From contig NZ_SOFE01000001.1 of NCBI RefSeq assembly GCF_004402405.1, positions 25,370 through 89,369 on the forward strand: a stretch of 64,000 nt of DNA. The letters run 5' to 3'. The stretch's first letter is position 1. Each line of letters starts with the position of its first letter. This DNA comes from Cryobacterium levicorallinum. GTDB taxonomy: Bacteria; Actinomycetota; Actinomycetes; Actinomycetales; Microbacteriaceae. Below, piece after piece: positions 1 through 9,551 of this stretch. The notes under the pieces are model-generated. The model made no database searches. It saw only the letters and a list, made by a program, of their open reading frames with translations, and had not been told where the DNA came from. The position numbers and the translations under genes are program-made.

Positions 1-1051
1 GAGTTTCCTCGTCGGCGTGGATGCAGGAGTCGATCACGGGGCCGAGGGCTCCGTTCATGACGGCGTCGAGGTTGTAGGCCTTGTAACCGGTGCGGTGATC
101 GGCGATGCGGTTCTCCGGAAAGTTGTACGTGCGGATGCGCTCGGAGCGATCCATGGTGCGAATCTGCCCCTTGCGCACGAGCGAGGCCGCCGCGTCGATT
201 TCTTCCTGCTGACGCGCCAGGACCCGGGCCCGCAGCACGCGCATCCCGGCTTCCTTGTTCTGCAGCTGTGACTTCTCGTTCTGCATGGCCACCACGATTC
301 CGGTCGGAAGGTGGGTGATGCGCACGGCGGAGTCGGTGGTGTTGACCGACTGGCCACCGGGACCGCTCGAACGATACACGTCGATCTTGAGGTCGTTCGG
401 GTGCAGCTCGACCTCTTCGGGCTCGTCGACCTCGGGGAAGACCAGCACGCCGGCCGCCGACGTGTGAATGCGTCCCTGCGACTCGGTCGCCGGCACGCGC
501 TGCACGCGGTGCACGCCGCCCTCGTACTTCAGGTGCGCCCAGACACCCTCGGCAGGGTCGCTCGAATTGCCCTTGATAGCGAGCTGGATGTCTTTGATGC
601 CGCCAAGATCGCTCGAAGTCTGCTCGATGATCTCGGTTTTCCAGCGATTGGACTCGGCGTAGTGCAGGTACATGCGCAGCAGATCGGCGGCGAACAGCGC
701 CGATTCGGCACCGCCCTCCCCCATCTTGATCTCCATGATCACGTCGCGGGCGTCGAGTTCGTCGCGCGGAATCAGCAGGCGTCGCAGCTTCTCAGCCGTA
801 ACATCAAGCTGTTCCACCAAATCCGGAATCTCTTCGGCGAAGGCAGCGTCTTCGTCAGCGAGTTCACGAGCGGCTTCGAGGTTATCTTCAACCGCTTTCC
901 ACTCGTGGTACGCCGCGATGATGCGACTCAACTCGGCATAGCGCCGGTTGACCTTCTTCGAACGGGCCGGATTCGCGTGCAGCTCCGGATCCGCCAACTG
1001 CGACTGCAGGTCGTCGTGCTCGGCCAGCAGCGTGAGGACGGATTCGAACAT
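1..1051 (-). CDS. prfA: Peptide chain release factor 1 (partial, C-terminus off the window)
   Basis: RF1 recognises UAA/UAG stop codons and triggers peptidyl-tRNA hydrolysis on the ribosome. Reading leftward from the ATG at 1051, the protein begins [16 protein letters not shown] and carries the class I release-factor GGQ motif in [19 protein letters not shown] (around residue 233), so the hydrolysis loop is intact. About 350 residues are inside the window; the last few are cut off. The start codon overlaps the rho stop by one base (TAATG), so translation is probably coupled to rho. The rho-prfA order is common in actinobacteria. The identification is firm. Confidence 0.96.
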   Translation of the reverse strand, partial: MFESVLTLLAEHDDLQSQLADPELHANPARSKKVNRRYAELSRIIAAYHEWKAVEDNLEAARELADEDAAFAEEIPDLVEQLDVTAEKLRRLLIPRDELDARDVIMEIKMGEGGAESALFAADLLRMYLHYAESNRWKTEIIEQTSSDLGGIKDIQLAIKGNSSDPAEGVWAHLKYEGGVHRVQRVPATESQGRIHTSAAGVLVFPEVDEPEEVELHPNDLKIDVYRSSGPGGQSVNTTDSAVRITHLPTGIVVAMQNEKSQLQNKEAGMRVLRARVLARQQEEIDAAASLVRKGQIRTMDRSERIRTYNFPENRIADHRTGYKAYNLDAVMNGALGPVIDSCIHADEET

Positions 1052-3537
1052 TACTTATCCTTGTCTGACCCGTTCAGGGTCGGCATCGACTTCTGAACCT
1101 GCATGAGGAACTCCACGTTCGAGGAGGTCTCCTTGAGACGGCCGAGGATGAGTTCGAGCGCCTGCTGCTGCTCGAGCCCGGCGAGGGCGCGACGCAGCTT
1201 CCAGGTGACCTTGACTTCATCCGCGCTCATCAGCATTTCTTCGCGGCGGGTGCCCGACGCGTTCACGTCGACGGCGGGGAAGATGCGCTTGTCGGCCAGC
1301 TGGCGGGACAGGCGCAGTTCCATGTTGCCGGTGCCCTTGAACTCTTCAAAGATGACCTCGTCCATCTTGGAGCCGGTCTCCACGAGCGCGGAGGCGAGAA
1401 TGGTGAGCGAGCCACCGTTCTCGATATTGCGCGCCGCACCGAAGAAACGCTTCGGCGGATACAGAGCGGATGCGTCGACGCCGCCGGAGAGGATGCGACC
1501 AGAGGCCGGGGCCACCAGGTTGTAGGCGCGGCCGAGGCGGGTGATCGAGTCGAGCAGCACGACGACGTCGTGGCCGAGCTCGACCAGGCGCTTGGCGCGC
1601 TCGATGGCGAGTTCGGCGACGGTGGTGTGGTCTTCGGCGGGGCGGTCGAAGGTGGAGGCGATGACCTCACCCTTCACCGTTCGCTGCATGTCGGTGACCT
1701 CCTCTGGACGCTCGTCAACCAGAACGACCATGAGGTGAACCTCAGGGTTGTTGGTGGCGATGGCGTTCGCGATCTGCTGCATGACGATGGTCTTGCCGGC
1801 CTTGGGCGGTGCAACGATCAGGCCGCGCTGGCCCTTGCCGATCGGAGCAACGAGGTCGATGATGCGCTGGGTGAGCTTGCCCGGCTCGGTTTCGAGGCGC
1901 AGGCGCTCCGTCGGGTACAGCGGCGTGAGCTTGTGGAAGTCGACACGGGCCGCGGCCTCTTCAACGGTCTGGCCGTTGATCGAGTCGACCTTGACGATGG
2001 CGTTGTACTTCTGTCGGCCGGACTGGTCCCCCTCGTGCGGCTGGCGAATGGAGCCGACGACGGCGTCACCCTTGCGCAGGTTGTACTTCTTGACCTGGCC
2101 GAGCGAGACGTAGACGTCGCTCGCACCGGGCAGGTAGCCGGAGGTGCGCACGAACGCGTAGTTGTCGAGCACGTCCAGAATTCCGGCGACGGGAATGAGT
2201 ACGTCATCGTCGTTGACCTCGGGCTCGAAGTCATCGCCCTGGTTCGGGCCGCGACGCTTGCGGTCACGGTACCGGTTGCGGTTGCCGCGGCCATTCATGT
2301 CGTCGTCGAGACGGTCGGGACCCTGGTTGCGATCCTGACCCTGGTTACGGTCCTGGCCACGGTCGTTCTGACCCTGATTGCGGTCCTGGTTGCGATCCTG
2401 ACCCTGATTACGGTCCTGATTGCGATCGGCCTGCGCCTGCGCGCGCTCCTGATTGCGTTCCTGGTTGCGCTCATTGCGCGCCTGACGCTGGCTCTGTGCG
2501 CGGGTCAGGCCCTCGTCGTTTGAGCCGTTCTGGTTGCGGTCGTTCTGGTTGTTCTGGTTGTTCTGGTTGTTCTGGTTGTTCTGATCAACCTGGTTACGGT
2601 CGGCGACCTGCGCACGATCGCCACCGCGGCTACGGCTGCGGCTGCGGCCCTGGCGCGGCGCGTTCGTCTCGTTGGAGTCATCGGTCGATTCGTTTGAGTC
2701 GTCTACTGCCTCGACCCGCGGGGCCGCTGCGTCCGCGGGCACCTCGACCGGCGCGGCACTGTCGGTGCCAGCATCGGCTGCGGGAACGTTGCGCTGCGAC
2801 GACGCCCGACGGGACGGACGGCGGGCTGCCGGTGCAGTCTCGGCTGGCGTGCTCGCGGCCGGGGCGCTGTCGGTGGCTGCGCTGTCGGTCGGGGCGCTGT
2901 CAGCGGTGTTGAGGACGACGGCGGCCGCACCATCGAGGTGAACCGGCGCAACCTGCACGCGCTTGCGCGCCTGGCGAACCGGCTTGTCGGTGACCGGTTC
3001 GGTGTTCTCGCCGGTGTTTTCAGAAGCGGATGCCGCAGCATCCGCTGTCGGCGCGCTCGTGGCGGCCGCAGCGCCACGGGCGTTGCGTGCAATACGAGAG
3101 CCGGCGGCCGGAGCGTCGGGGAGGATGATGCCGAATCCGGAGCTGGCGTCGGCATTGACGTGGGATTTGGCGGGAGCGGCGGTGCTGGTGCTGGCACGAC
3201 GAGGCGCACGCTTACGCGGAGCAGCATCGATGGCCTCGGCGAGGCTCTCGACCGGTGCGGACTCGGCCGGCAACGACTCAACTACGGGAGCAACATCGAG
3301 GGGAGCAACGGTCAGGGCCGGAGCAGGGTTACTGGCCTGTTTAGTGCTGGTCTGCTCGGTATCGGCCTGTTCGGTGCCGGACCGAGCCGTTTGGATTGCG
3401 TCCACGAGTTCTCCTTTACGAAGCTTGGAAGCGCCGGAGATTCCCAGCTCGAGAGCCAGAGCCTGCAGCTCGGACACGCGAAGGGTATTGAGACGGGGAA
3501 GATCCGAGCCAGTGGCGCGGAGGTTGACATCAGTCAC
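1051..3537 (-). CDS. rho: Transcription termination factor Rho with long low-complexity insertion
   Basis: Rho is the hexameric RNA-dependent ATPase that terminates transcription. The 828-residue product starts at a GTG (3537) preceded by AAAGGA. It has an N-terminal Rho-N helical region ([14 protein letters not shown]), then a roughly 370-residue Ala/Pro-rich and N/Q/R/D-rich insertion. The cold-shock-like RNA-binding domain starts near residue 445 ([20 protein letters not shown]), and the ATPase follows with Walker A PPKAGKT near residue 575 and Walker [12 protein letters not shown]. coli Rho is about 419 aa; the extra length is the insertion, typical of actinobacterial Rho. It is coupled to prfA downstream by a one-base overlap. 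Confidence 0.97.
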   Translation of the reverse strand: MTDVNLRATGSDLPRLNTLRVSELQALALELGISGASKLRKGELVDAIQTARSGTEQADTEQTSTKQASNPAPALTVAPLDVAPVVESLPAESAPVESLAEAIDAAPRKRAPRRASTSTAAPAKSHVNADASSGFGIILPDAPAAGSRIARNARGAAAATSAPTADAAASASENTGENTEPVTDKPVRQARKRVQVAPVHLDGAAAVVLNTADSAPTDSAATDSAPAASTPAETAPAARRPSRRASSQRNVPAADAGTDSAAPVEVPADAAAPRVEAVDDSNESTDDSNETNAPRQGRSRSRSRGGDRAQVADRNQVDQNNQNNQNNQNNQNDRNQNGSNDEGLTRAQSQRQARNERNQERNQERAQAQADRNQDRNQGQDRNQDRNQGQNDRGQDRNQGQDRNQGPDRLDDDMNGRGNRNRYRDRKRRGPNQGDDFEPEVNDDDVLIPVAGILDVLDNYAFVRTSGYLPGASDVYVSLGQVKKYNLRKGDAVVGSIRQPHEGDQSGRQKYNAIVKVDSINGQTVEEAAARVDFHKLTPLYPTERLRLETEPGKLTQRIIDLVAPIGKGQRGLIVAPPKAGKTIVMQQIANAIATNNPEVHLMVVLVDERPEEVTDMQRTVKGEVIASTFDRPAEDHTTVAELAIERAKRLVELGHDVVVLLDSITRLGRAYNLVAPASGRILSGGVDASALYPPKRFFGAARNIENGGSLTILASALVETGSKMDEVIFEEFKGTGNMELRLSRQLADKRIFPAVDVNASGTRREEMLMSADEVKVTWKLRRALAGLEQQQALELILGRLKETSSNVEFLMQVQKSMPTLNGSDKDK
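2310..2490. repeat. Degenerate in-frame repeats in rho (RNQ/DRNQGQ units)
   Basis: Imperfect tandem units of the type CTGATTGCGGTC / CTGGTTGCGATC encode [13 protein letters not shown] repeats in the disordered Rho insertion. Units differ mostly at synonymous sites, suggesting selection on the protein or old expansion. Confidence 0.75.
2531..2585. repeat. Near-perfect 9-bp tandem repeat in rho (NNQ units)
   Basis: GTTGTTCTG is repeated in tandem, encoding consecutive Asn-Asn-Gln units in the Rho insertion. The near identity of units suggests recent slippage, so copy number may vary between strains. Confidence 0.85.
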
Positions 3538-3815
3538 GAAGGGGGTTCCTTTCCCCTGCCGAACAAAAATTCAGGCCAGGAGATGTATGCAGCGACGGAT
3601 GCGCTGCGGGTGATCCAATCCGACAAGTGGAGGGGATTGGTGTAAACACACACAGCTACGCACGAAATCGCAATAGCAGTGAGGTACAGGGAATGCACCG
3701 GATGTCGCCGGAGGCGGTTTCTATCGGGTGCGCTTCAACCATAGCACTCCACCACCAGTCGAATCGCCAGTCGGGCCGACGCGCACGAGGCACGTCAGCC
3801 CGATCAAAACGAGCG
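3538..3815. other. Rho leader / thrB-rho intergenic region (278 bp)
   Basis: No convincing gene. On the minus strand this holds the rho promoter and leader; a Shine-Dalgarno AAAGGA lies before the GTG start. A hairpin near 3771-3803 may end thrB transcription. Rho leaders often mediate autogenous control; no specific attenuator was recognised. Confidence 0.5.
3771..3803 (-). terminator. Possible terminator hairpin after thrB
   Basis: TCGGGCCGACG and CGTCAGCCCGA form a 10-pair stem with one mismatch and an 11-nt loop, 13 nt after the thrB stop. There is no clear U-tract, so termination is uncertain. Confidence 0.35.
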
Positions 3816-4775
3816 TTACGCGGCGCTCTCGGCCGTGCTCGCGGAAGCGAGCGGATGCACGGTGGCACCCTGCACATCAACGGCGAGCATGAGCGCGCGC
3901 CACGGGGTGTCTGACTGGCTCGCGACGAGTTCGGCTGCGACCAGACGCTGGCCCGGGTCACTCGCCAGCACCAGAATGGATGGACCGGCACCGGACACGA
4001 CGGCCGCGAAGCCGGCTTCGCGCAGCAGGGTGATGAGCTTATTCGTCTCCGGCATGGCCGCGGCGCGGTAGCTCTGGTGCAGCTTGTCCTCGGTCGCGGC
4101 CAGCAGCAGTTCCGGGCTCTGAATCAGCGCGGCGATCAGCAGCGCAGAGCGCGACAGGTTGAAAACGGCGTCCTCGTGCGGCACGGAAGCTGGTTGCAGG
4201 CTGCGCGCAAGCGCGGTGGACATCTCCTGCTCAGGAACGAACACGAGAGGCTTGACGCCGCGGTGCACAACGAGCTTTTTGTGACGCGGACCCTCGGGGG
4301 TGGTCCAGGCGATGGTCAAACCGCCGAACAGTGCGGGGGCGACGTTGTCCGGGTGCCCTTCCATCTCGGTGGCGAGTACGAGCAGCATTTCGGCGTCGAT
4401 GTCGACGACGCCCTCCAGCAGTCCCTTGGCCGCCATGATGCCCGACACGATGGCCGCACCGGAGGAGCCGAGGCCGCGCCCGTGCGGAATAACGTTGTGC
4501 GCGACGATGTTGAGCCCGGGCATGGGCTGACCCACGGCCTCGAAGGTGTGAATGATCGCACGCACTACGAGGTTGCTCTCGTCGGTGGGCACCTCACCGG
4601 CGCCCACTCCGTGCACCTCGACAAAGACGCCGGGTTCGCTGCGCACGGTGACTTCGAGCTGGTCGTACTTGGCCAGCGCGAGCCCGAGCGTGTCGAAACC
4701 GGGGCCGAGGTTGGCCGTGGTGGCCGGCACCTGCACCGAGACGGCGCGCCCAATCAGCGAGAGCGGACTGATCAT
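3816..4775 (-). CDS. thrB: Homoserine kinase
   Basis: Phosphorylates L-homoserine with ATP to O-phosphohomoserine, the substrate of threonine synthase. The 319-aa protein is a GHMP kinase: N-terminal VPATTANLGPGFDTLGLAL and the glycine-rich phosphate loop HGRGLGSSGAAIVSG near residue 98, with the C-terminal motif SGAGPSILVL. The length is normal. Its ATG overlaps the thrC stop by four bases (ATGA), so it is the last gene of the hom-thrC-thrB unit. The assignment is secure. Confidence 0.96.
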   Translation of the reverse strand: MISPLSLIGRAVSVQVPATTANLGPGFDTLGLALAKYDQLEVTVRSEPGVFVEVHGVGAGEVPTDESNLVVRAIIHTFEAVGQPMPGLNIVAHNVIPHGRGLGSSGAAIVSGIMAAKGLLEGVVDIDAEMLLVLATEMEGHPDNVAPALFGGLTIAWTTPEGPRHKKLVVHRGVKPLVFVPEQEMSTALARSLQPASVPHEDAVFNLSRSALLIAALIQSPELLLAATEDKLHQSYRAAAMPETNKLITLLREAGFAAVVSGAGPSILVLASDPGQRLVAAELVASQSDTPWRALMLAVDVQGATVHPLASASTAESAA

Positions 4776-5899
4776 GCCTTGCCCAGGCCGAGCACGCTGG
4801 CGATTTCGGCGGTGTCGACCGGAACGATCGTGGGCACGACGTCGGAGCCGTCGGCGGTGCGCAGCGCCCAGTTCGGGTCCTTCAGACCGTGGCCGGTGAC
4901 GGTGATCACAACGGTCGAGCCCTTGGGGATGAATCCGGCCTCGGCGCGCTCGAGCAGGCCGGCCACTCCAATAGCGGATGCCGGTTCTACGAAAATTCCG
5001 ACCTCGGCCGAGAGGATGCGGTGCGCTTCAAGAATTTTTGCATCGGTGATGGCACCGAAATAGCCGTCGCTCTGCTCCCGCGCGTTCAGCGCGAGGTCCC
5101 ACGATGCTGGGTTGCCGATGCGGATGGCGCTCGCGATAGTGTCGGGGTTGTCGACCCGGTGGCCGAGCACGATCGGGGCGCTGCCAGAGGCCTGGAAACC
5201 GAACATGCGCGGCAGTTTCGTGGTGGCGCCGCGGGCGACCTCTTCGCTATAACCGCGAAAGTAGGCGGTGTAGTTGCCGGCGTTGCCGACCGGAACGAAC
5301 TGAAAGTCCGGGGCGTCGCCGAGCACCTCGACGACCTCAAAGGCGGCGGTCTTCTGGCCTTCGATGCGGTCGGGGTTGACCGAGTTGACCAGGTGCACCG
5401 GGTAGTTGGTGGCGAGCTCACGGGCGATGTCGAGGCAGTCGTCGAAGTTGCCCTGCACCTGCAGCAGCTGCGCGTTGTGGGCGACGGCCTGGCTGAGCTT
5501 GCCCATGGCGATCTTGCCCTCGGGCACGAGCACAGCGGCGGTGATGCCCGCGTGGGTCGCGTAGGCGGCGGCGGAGGCACTCGTGTTGCCGGTCGAGGCG
5601 CAGATGACAGCCTTCGCGCCGTCTTCCATAGCCTTGGAGATGGCCATCGTCATGCCGCGGTCCTTGAACGACCCGGTCGGGTTCATGCCCTCGAACTTGA
5701 TCCAGACCTTCGCGCCGGTGCGCGCGGAGAGCGCTGCGGCGGGGATGAGCGGCGTGCCGCCCTCCCCGAGGGTGATGATCGGGGTCTTCTCGGAGATATT
5801 CAGTCGGTCGGAGTATTCGTTCAGCACCCCGCGCCACTGGCGGCTGACGATTGCGCCGGGCTTGGTCAGATTGGTACTGGTCTCGCTTGGGCTAAACAT
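4772..5899 (-). CDS. thrC: Threonine synthase
   Basis: PLP enzyme converting O-phosphohomoserine to threonine. The 375-aa protein has the PLP-lysine motif GSFKDRGMTMAI near residue 78, the substrate loop STGNTSASAAAYA, and a phosphate-binding PVGNAGNYT. It belongs to the short actinobacterial ThrC class. The start overlaps the hom stop by one base (TGATG) and the end overlaps thrB by four. A second, more distant threonine-synthase-like gene lies at 31.7-32.8 kb; this copy, in the thr operon, is the likely biosynthetic one. Confidence 0.96.
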   Translation of the reverse strand: MFSPSETSTNLTKPGAIVSRQWRGVLNEYSDRLNISEKTPIITLGEGGTPLIPAAALSARTGAKVWIKFEGMNPTGSFKDRGMTMAISKAMEDGAKAVICASTGNTSASAAAYATHAGITAAVLVPEGKIAMGKLSQAVAHNAQLLQVQGNFDDCLDIARELATNYPVHLVNSVNPDRIEGQKTAAFEVVEVLGDAPDFQFVPVGNAGNYTAYFRGYSEEVARGATTKLPRMFGFQASGSAPIVLGHRVDNPDTIASAIRIGNPASWDLALNAREQSDGYFGAITDAKILEAHRILSAEVGIFVEPASAIGVAGLLERAEAGFIPKGSTVVITVTGHGLKDPNWALRTADGSDVVPTIVPVDTAEIASVLGLGKA

Positions 5900-7236
5900 C
5901 AGACTCCTTCAACTCTCAAAACGGATGCGACTTCGGTGACAACACTGTTGGTGGCCAGGTCCTGCACGGTGGCGGCGAGTGCGGCCTCCGTTGCGTCATG
6001 GGTCCCGATCACTAGGGTAGCCGTGGCCGAGCGTGCTGCACGACTCTTCGTTGCCATCACGGCCGGTGTCATGGACTGTTCCACGAGCGCCAACGAGACC
6101 TTGCGTTGGCCGAAGACGCTCGCGATGGTCGCGAGCACGCCGGGTTCGTCGGTGACTTCGAGGGTCACCGCGTACCGTGTGGTGACCCGGCCGATATCAA
6201 AGATAGGCAGTTCGGCGTAGGTCGACGCGGCAACGCCCGGCCCACCGGCAACGTGACGCCGCGCGATGGAGACAACGTCCCCGAGCACGGCCGAGGCCGT
6301 CTCCACTCCCCCGGCTCCGGCGCCGTAGAACATGAGGCTGCCGGCGGATTCCGCCTCGACGAAGACGGCATTGTTGGCGCCGTGCACAGCGGCCAGCGGA
6401 TGGCTGCGCGGAACCATCGCCGGGTAGACCCGTGCCGACACCCCGTCGACGCCGTTTTCGTCGGTGACCCGTTCGCAAATAGCGAGCAGCTTCACGACAT
6501 AGCCGGCCTTGCGCGCCGATTCAATCTGCGCGGGGGTGACCGACTCAATGCCTTCACGGTAAACGGATGCCAGCGGCACCGTCGTGTGAAATGCCAGACT
6601 CGCCAGAATGGCCGCTTTCTGCGCGGCGTCGTATCCGCCGATGTCGGCCGTCGGATCGGCCTCGGCGTAACCGAGCGCGGTCGCCTCGGCCAGCGCGTCT
6701 TTGAGACTGGACCCGTCGGTGTCCATCCGGTCGAGAATGAAGTTCGTGGTGCCGTTCACGATGCCGAGAATGCGCTTGACTTGATCGCCGGCGAGGCTCT
6801 CCCGCAGCGGACGCACGATGGGGATGGCCCCGGCGACCGCGGCCTCGTAGTTGATTTGGGCGCCGACCTGATCGGCGGCCGCGAACAGCTCGGGTCCGGC
6901 TTGGGCGAGGAGCGCCTTGTTGGCGGTGACAACATCCGCTCCACTATTGATCGCCAGCAAAATGTGACTGCGAGCCGGCTCGATGCCGCCCATCAGCTCG
7001 ATCACGATGTCTGCGCCGAGAATAAGCTCCTCGGCATTGGTCGTGAACAGGTCGCGGGGCAGATCGACCGTGCGTTCCGCGTTCACGTCGCGCACCGCGA
7101 TGCCGACCAGTTCGAGGGTGGCGCCGACGCGGTTGGCCAGTTCAGGGCCCTGTTCCAGCAACAGGCGGGCTACCTGGGCGCCCACGTTGCCACCGCCGAG
7201 GAGCGCAACGCGCAGATTGCGGTATTCGATCTTCAA
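5899..7236 (-). CDS. hom: Homoserine dehydrogenase
   Basis: NAD(P)H-dependent reduction of aspartate semialdehyde to homoserine, the branch step towards threonine and methionine. The 445-aa product has a Rossmann start (VALLGGGNVGAQVARLL), the catalytic-domain signature LGYAEADPTADIGGYDAAQKAAILA, and a C-terminal ACT domain (YAVTLEVTDEPGVLATIASVF), which in this family gives feedback control by threonine. Its ATG overlaps the lysA stop by four bases, so lysA-hom-thrC-thrB is probably one transcript. Confidence 0.97.
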   Translation of the reverse strand: MKIEYRNLRVALLGGGNVGAQVARLLLEQGPELANRVGATLELVGIAVRDVNAERTVDLPRDLFTTNAEELILGADIVIELMGGIEPARSHILLAINSGADVVTANKALLAQAGPELFAAADQVGAQINYEAAVAGAIPIVRPLRESLAGDQVKRILGIVNGTTNFILDRMDTDGSSLKDALAEATALGYAEADPTADIGGYDAAQKAAILASLAFHTTVPLASVYREGIESVTPAQIESARKAGYVVKLLAICERVTDENGVDGVSARVYPAMVPRSHPLAAVHGANNAVFVEAESAGSLMFYGAGAGGVETASAVLGDVVSIARRHVAGGPGVAASTYAELPIFDIGRVTTRYAVTLEVTDEPGVLATIASVFGQRKVSLALVEQSMTPAVMATKSRAARSATATLVIGTHDATEAALAATVQDLATNSVVTEVASVLRVEGV

Positions 7237-8651
7237 GATTCTCCTCCATTGGCCGGGCCCGTCGAAGGCATCCCGGTGTCCCGCGCGAGCAGGTCGGCTA
7301 TCGTTTCGCCGCGCACGAGCACCCGCGCCGTGCCATCCAGCACGGCCACGACGGGCGCGCGGCCCTGGTAGTTGTAGTTGTTGGACAAAGCCCAGCAGTA
7401 GGCGCCGGTGGCCGGCACCGCGAGCAGATCGCCGGGGGTCACATCATTCGGCAGATAGTCGGCGTCGACGACGATGTCGCCGCTCTCGCAGTGCTTGCCG
7501 GCGATGCGCACGAGCACCGGCTCGGCCGTCGACACCCGATCGGCGAGGCGTACCGCATAGTCGGCCCCATAGAGGGCCGGGCGAACGTTGTCGCTCATGC
7601 CGCCATCGACGCTGACGTAGAGGCGCTGCGTGCCCGACACGTCGACGGCTTTGGTGGTGCCGACACGGTAGAGGCTCACGCCGGCGCGTCCGATGATGAC
7701 GCGGCCGGGTTCGAACGCGACGACCGGCAGCGGGATGTTCAGCCGCGCGCACTCGGTGGCGACGATGTCGGCCAGGGCCACGGCGAGCTCTCGAATCGGC
7801 GTGGGTTCGTCGGCGCTCGTGTAGGCGATACCGAAGCCACCACCGAGGTTGAGTTCGGGCACCGGGCCGTCTTTGAGCAGGACCGCGTGCAGGTTGAGCA
7901 GCCGGGCGGCCGACTCGGCGAATCCGTCTGCACCGAAGATCTGAGAGCCGATGTGGCAGTGCAGGCCGACAAAGCCCAGCGCGGGTTCGGCGCGAATCAG
8001 CGCGACCAGCCTCGGTGCATCGGTAAGCACGATGCCGAACTTCTGGTCCTCGTGCGAGGTGGCCAGAAAATCGTGGGTATGGGCGTGCACGCCGCTGTTC
8101 ACGCGCAGCCGCACGTTCTGCACCCGGCCGTTTCGCGCGGCGGCTTCGGCGACGCGGCCGATTTCAACCTCGCTGTCGATCACGATCGTGCCGACGCCCA
8201 CCCGGGTGGCCTGGTCGAGTTCGGCGAGGGACTTGTTATTGCCGTGAAAGCCGAGCCTGGCCGGTTCGGCGCCACCAGCCAGCGCGACGGCGAGCTCGCC
8301 ACCGCTGCAGACGTCGATATTGAGGCCCGCGGCGGTGACCCAGCGCACGATCTCGGTCGACAGAAACGCCTTCCCGGCGTAATACACCTTGACGCTCGTG
8401 CCGATCCGCGCGAACTCAGCCTGGAACACGGTGAGCAGCGCGCTCGCTTGGGCGCGGGCATCCGCTTCATCGATGACATAGAGAGGAGTGCCGAATTCGG
8501 CGGCGAGGGCCGAGGCCCTCACCCCGCCGATGAGGAGTTCACCGCTGGTGCTGCGGGCGGCCGTCGCCGGCCAGAGGCCGGGTGCAAGCGCGTTCGCGTC
8601 GGCGGGAAGGCACAGCCAGTCGGGGGCCAGAGAATTAGGTTCAGTCGTCAC
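7233..8651 (-). CDS. lysA: Diaminopimelate decarboxylase
   Basis: PLP enzyme that decarboxylates meso-diaminopimelate to L-lysine. The protein has the PLP-lysine motif VYYAGKAFL near residue 88, the cysteine-glycine motif DVCSGGEL, and C-terminal CESGDIV and GAYCWALSNNYN motifs. A longer reading frame extends to 8738, but the GTG at 8651 is preferred: it has GAGG 8 nt upstream and gives 472 aa, and the extra 29 codons run across an intrinsic-terminator-like hairpin. The gene sits between argS and hom, as usual in actinobacteria. Confidence 0.96.
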   Translation of the reverse strand: MTTEPNSLAPDWLCLPADANALAPGLWPATAARSTSGELLIGGVRASALAAEFGTPLYVIDEADARAQASALLTVFQAEFARIGTSVKVYYAGKAFLSTEIVRWVTAAGLNIDVCSGGELAVALAGGAEPARLGFHGNNKSLAELDQATRVGVGTIVIDSEVEIGRVAEAAARNGRVQNVRLRVNSGVHAHTHDFLATSHEDQKFGIVLTDAPRLVALIRAEPALGFVGLHCHIGSQIFGADGFAESAARLLNLHAVLLKDGPVPELNLGGGFGIAYTSADEPTPIRELAVALADIVATECARLNIPLPVVAFEPGRVIIGRAGVSLYRVGTTKAVDVSGTQRLYVSVDGGMSDNVRPALYGADYAVRLADRVSTAEPVLVRIAGKHCESGDIVVDADYLPNDVTPGDLLAVPATGAYCWALSNNYNYQGRAPVVAVLDGTARVLVRGETIADLLARDTGMPSTGPANGGES

Positions 8652-8718
8652 GGGGAGTACCTCACGAGAGTCGAAGGGGAATCTCAGCGAGCGAACCCGG
8701 TTTGGTCCCTGAAGCCGG

Positions 8719-8757
8719 AAAAATTGGTCAGCCCACAAGACGGGCCGGCCTGACCAA
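8719..8757 (-). terminator. Intrinsic terminator between the argS/LmeA pair and lysA
   Basis: On the minus strand TTGGTCAG and CTGACCAA form an 8-bp stem followed directly by five T residues. It lies 31 nt after the LmeA-like gene and 68 nt before the lysA start. It probably ends the upstream transcript; it could also act as a lysA leader attenuator. Confidence 0.65.
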
Positions 8758-8787
8758 ATTCTACCGCCGCAGGTGACGACGATCGAA

Positions 8788-9549
8788 TTAGTCGGCGCAG
8801 CTGCCGAGGGTGGTCAGCGACTGCACGGTGAGCCGCAAAGTGCTCGACTCCAGCGTAACGCGTGCTCGCTCGGGTGAAATGTCAACGTCGCTCAGTTCGA
8901 CTCCCTCGGGCAGGTAGCTGGCCACGCAGACACCGATCGGGGCCTGCTGGAGGATGAGATTGACCAGCGGTGTTGCGTCGATGTCGCCGATGCCGCTGGT
9001 GACGGTCGCTTCGGTCGGGGTGAAGTTCAGGGTATCGCCGGCGGCGCTGGCCGTGGCCGTGGCGCTGTAGCCGACATCGAACTCGAACAACTTCACCGAC
9101 GCGGTCAATGCAACGTCATTATCGCCGAGGGTCAGGACGGCGTCGGCCGGCGCGCTGCCGGAGGCCTGAACGAGCTGATTGAGGGCGGCCTCATCGAGGT
9201 CGAGGGTCGCACTGAGCGAGCCAATCGCCTTGGCCGTATTGGTCGACACATCGCGGGCAATGACATGAACGGATGCCGGCACGCCGTCGACAGTCAGCTT
9301 CGGCGCGGTCAGTTCCACCTCGTCAAAATTGCCTCCGATGAACTGGGCGATCACCGAGGTGCCGCCGATGGTCACGGTGACGTCCCCGGTCACGGAGGCG
9401 GGCATCCGCTTGCTGATTTCGGTTTCGGCACGGTCCTGGGCGAAAGCGCGCAGTCCGCTATCGACCAGGAAAAACGCGACCACGAGCAGAACGGCAAGCG
9501 TCCCCAGAATTATCAGCGGAACCAGACCGCGACGTTTGCGCTTGGCCAC
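8788..9549 (-). CDS. LmeA-like phospholipid-binding membrane protein (DUF2993)
   Basis: DUF2993/LmeA-family proteins bind phospholipid on the outer face of the membrane; mycobacterial LmeA affects mannan elongation. The predicted 253-aa protein starts MAKRKRRGLVPLI with one N-terminal transmembrane helix (residues ~10-30), followed by an extracellular beta-rich domain (DGLRAFAQDRAETEIS-type start, then IGGNFDEVELTAPKL). The GTG at 9549 is chosen because it lies 2 nt after the argS stop with GGAG upstream; a longer frame to 9630 would overlap argS. It is likely co-transcribed with argS. The family call is good, the precise role unknown. Confidence 0.8.
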   Translation of the reverse strand: MAKRKRRGLVPLIILGTLAVLLVVAFFLVDSGLRAFAQDRAETEISKRMPASVTGDVTVTIGGTSVIAQFIGGNFDEVELTAPKLTVDGVPASVHVIARDVSTNTAKAIGSLSATLDLDEAALNQLVQASGSAPADAVLTLGDNDVALTASVKLFEFDVGYSATATASAAGDTLNFTPTEATVTSGIGDIDATPLVNLILQQAPIGVCVASYLPEGVELSDVDISPERARVTLESSTLRLTVQSLTTLGSCAD

Positions 9550-9551
9550 GA

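Noticed and set aside
2310..2590. Repeat tract that could look like a CRISPR array
   Set aside because: Units are contiguous, in frame within rho and have no spacers; no cas genes in the window.
4077..5063. Long plus-strand frames antisense to thrB/thrC, hom, lysA and argS
   Set aside because: Typical antisense shadows of GC-rich genes without recognisable content.
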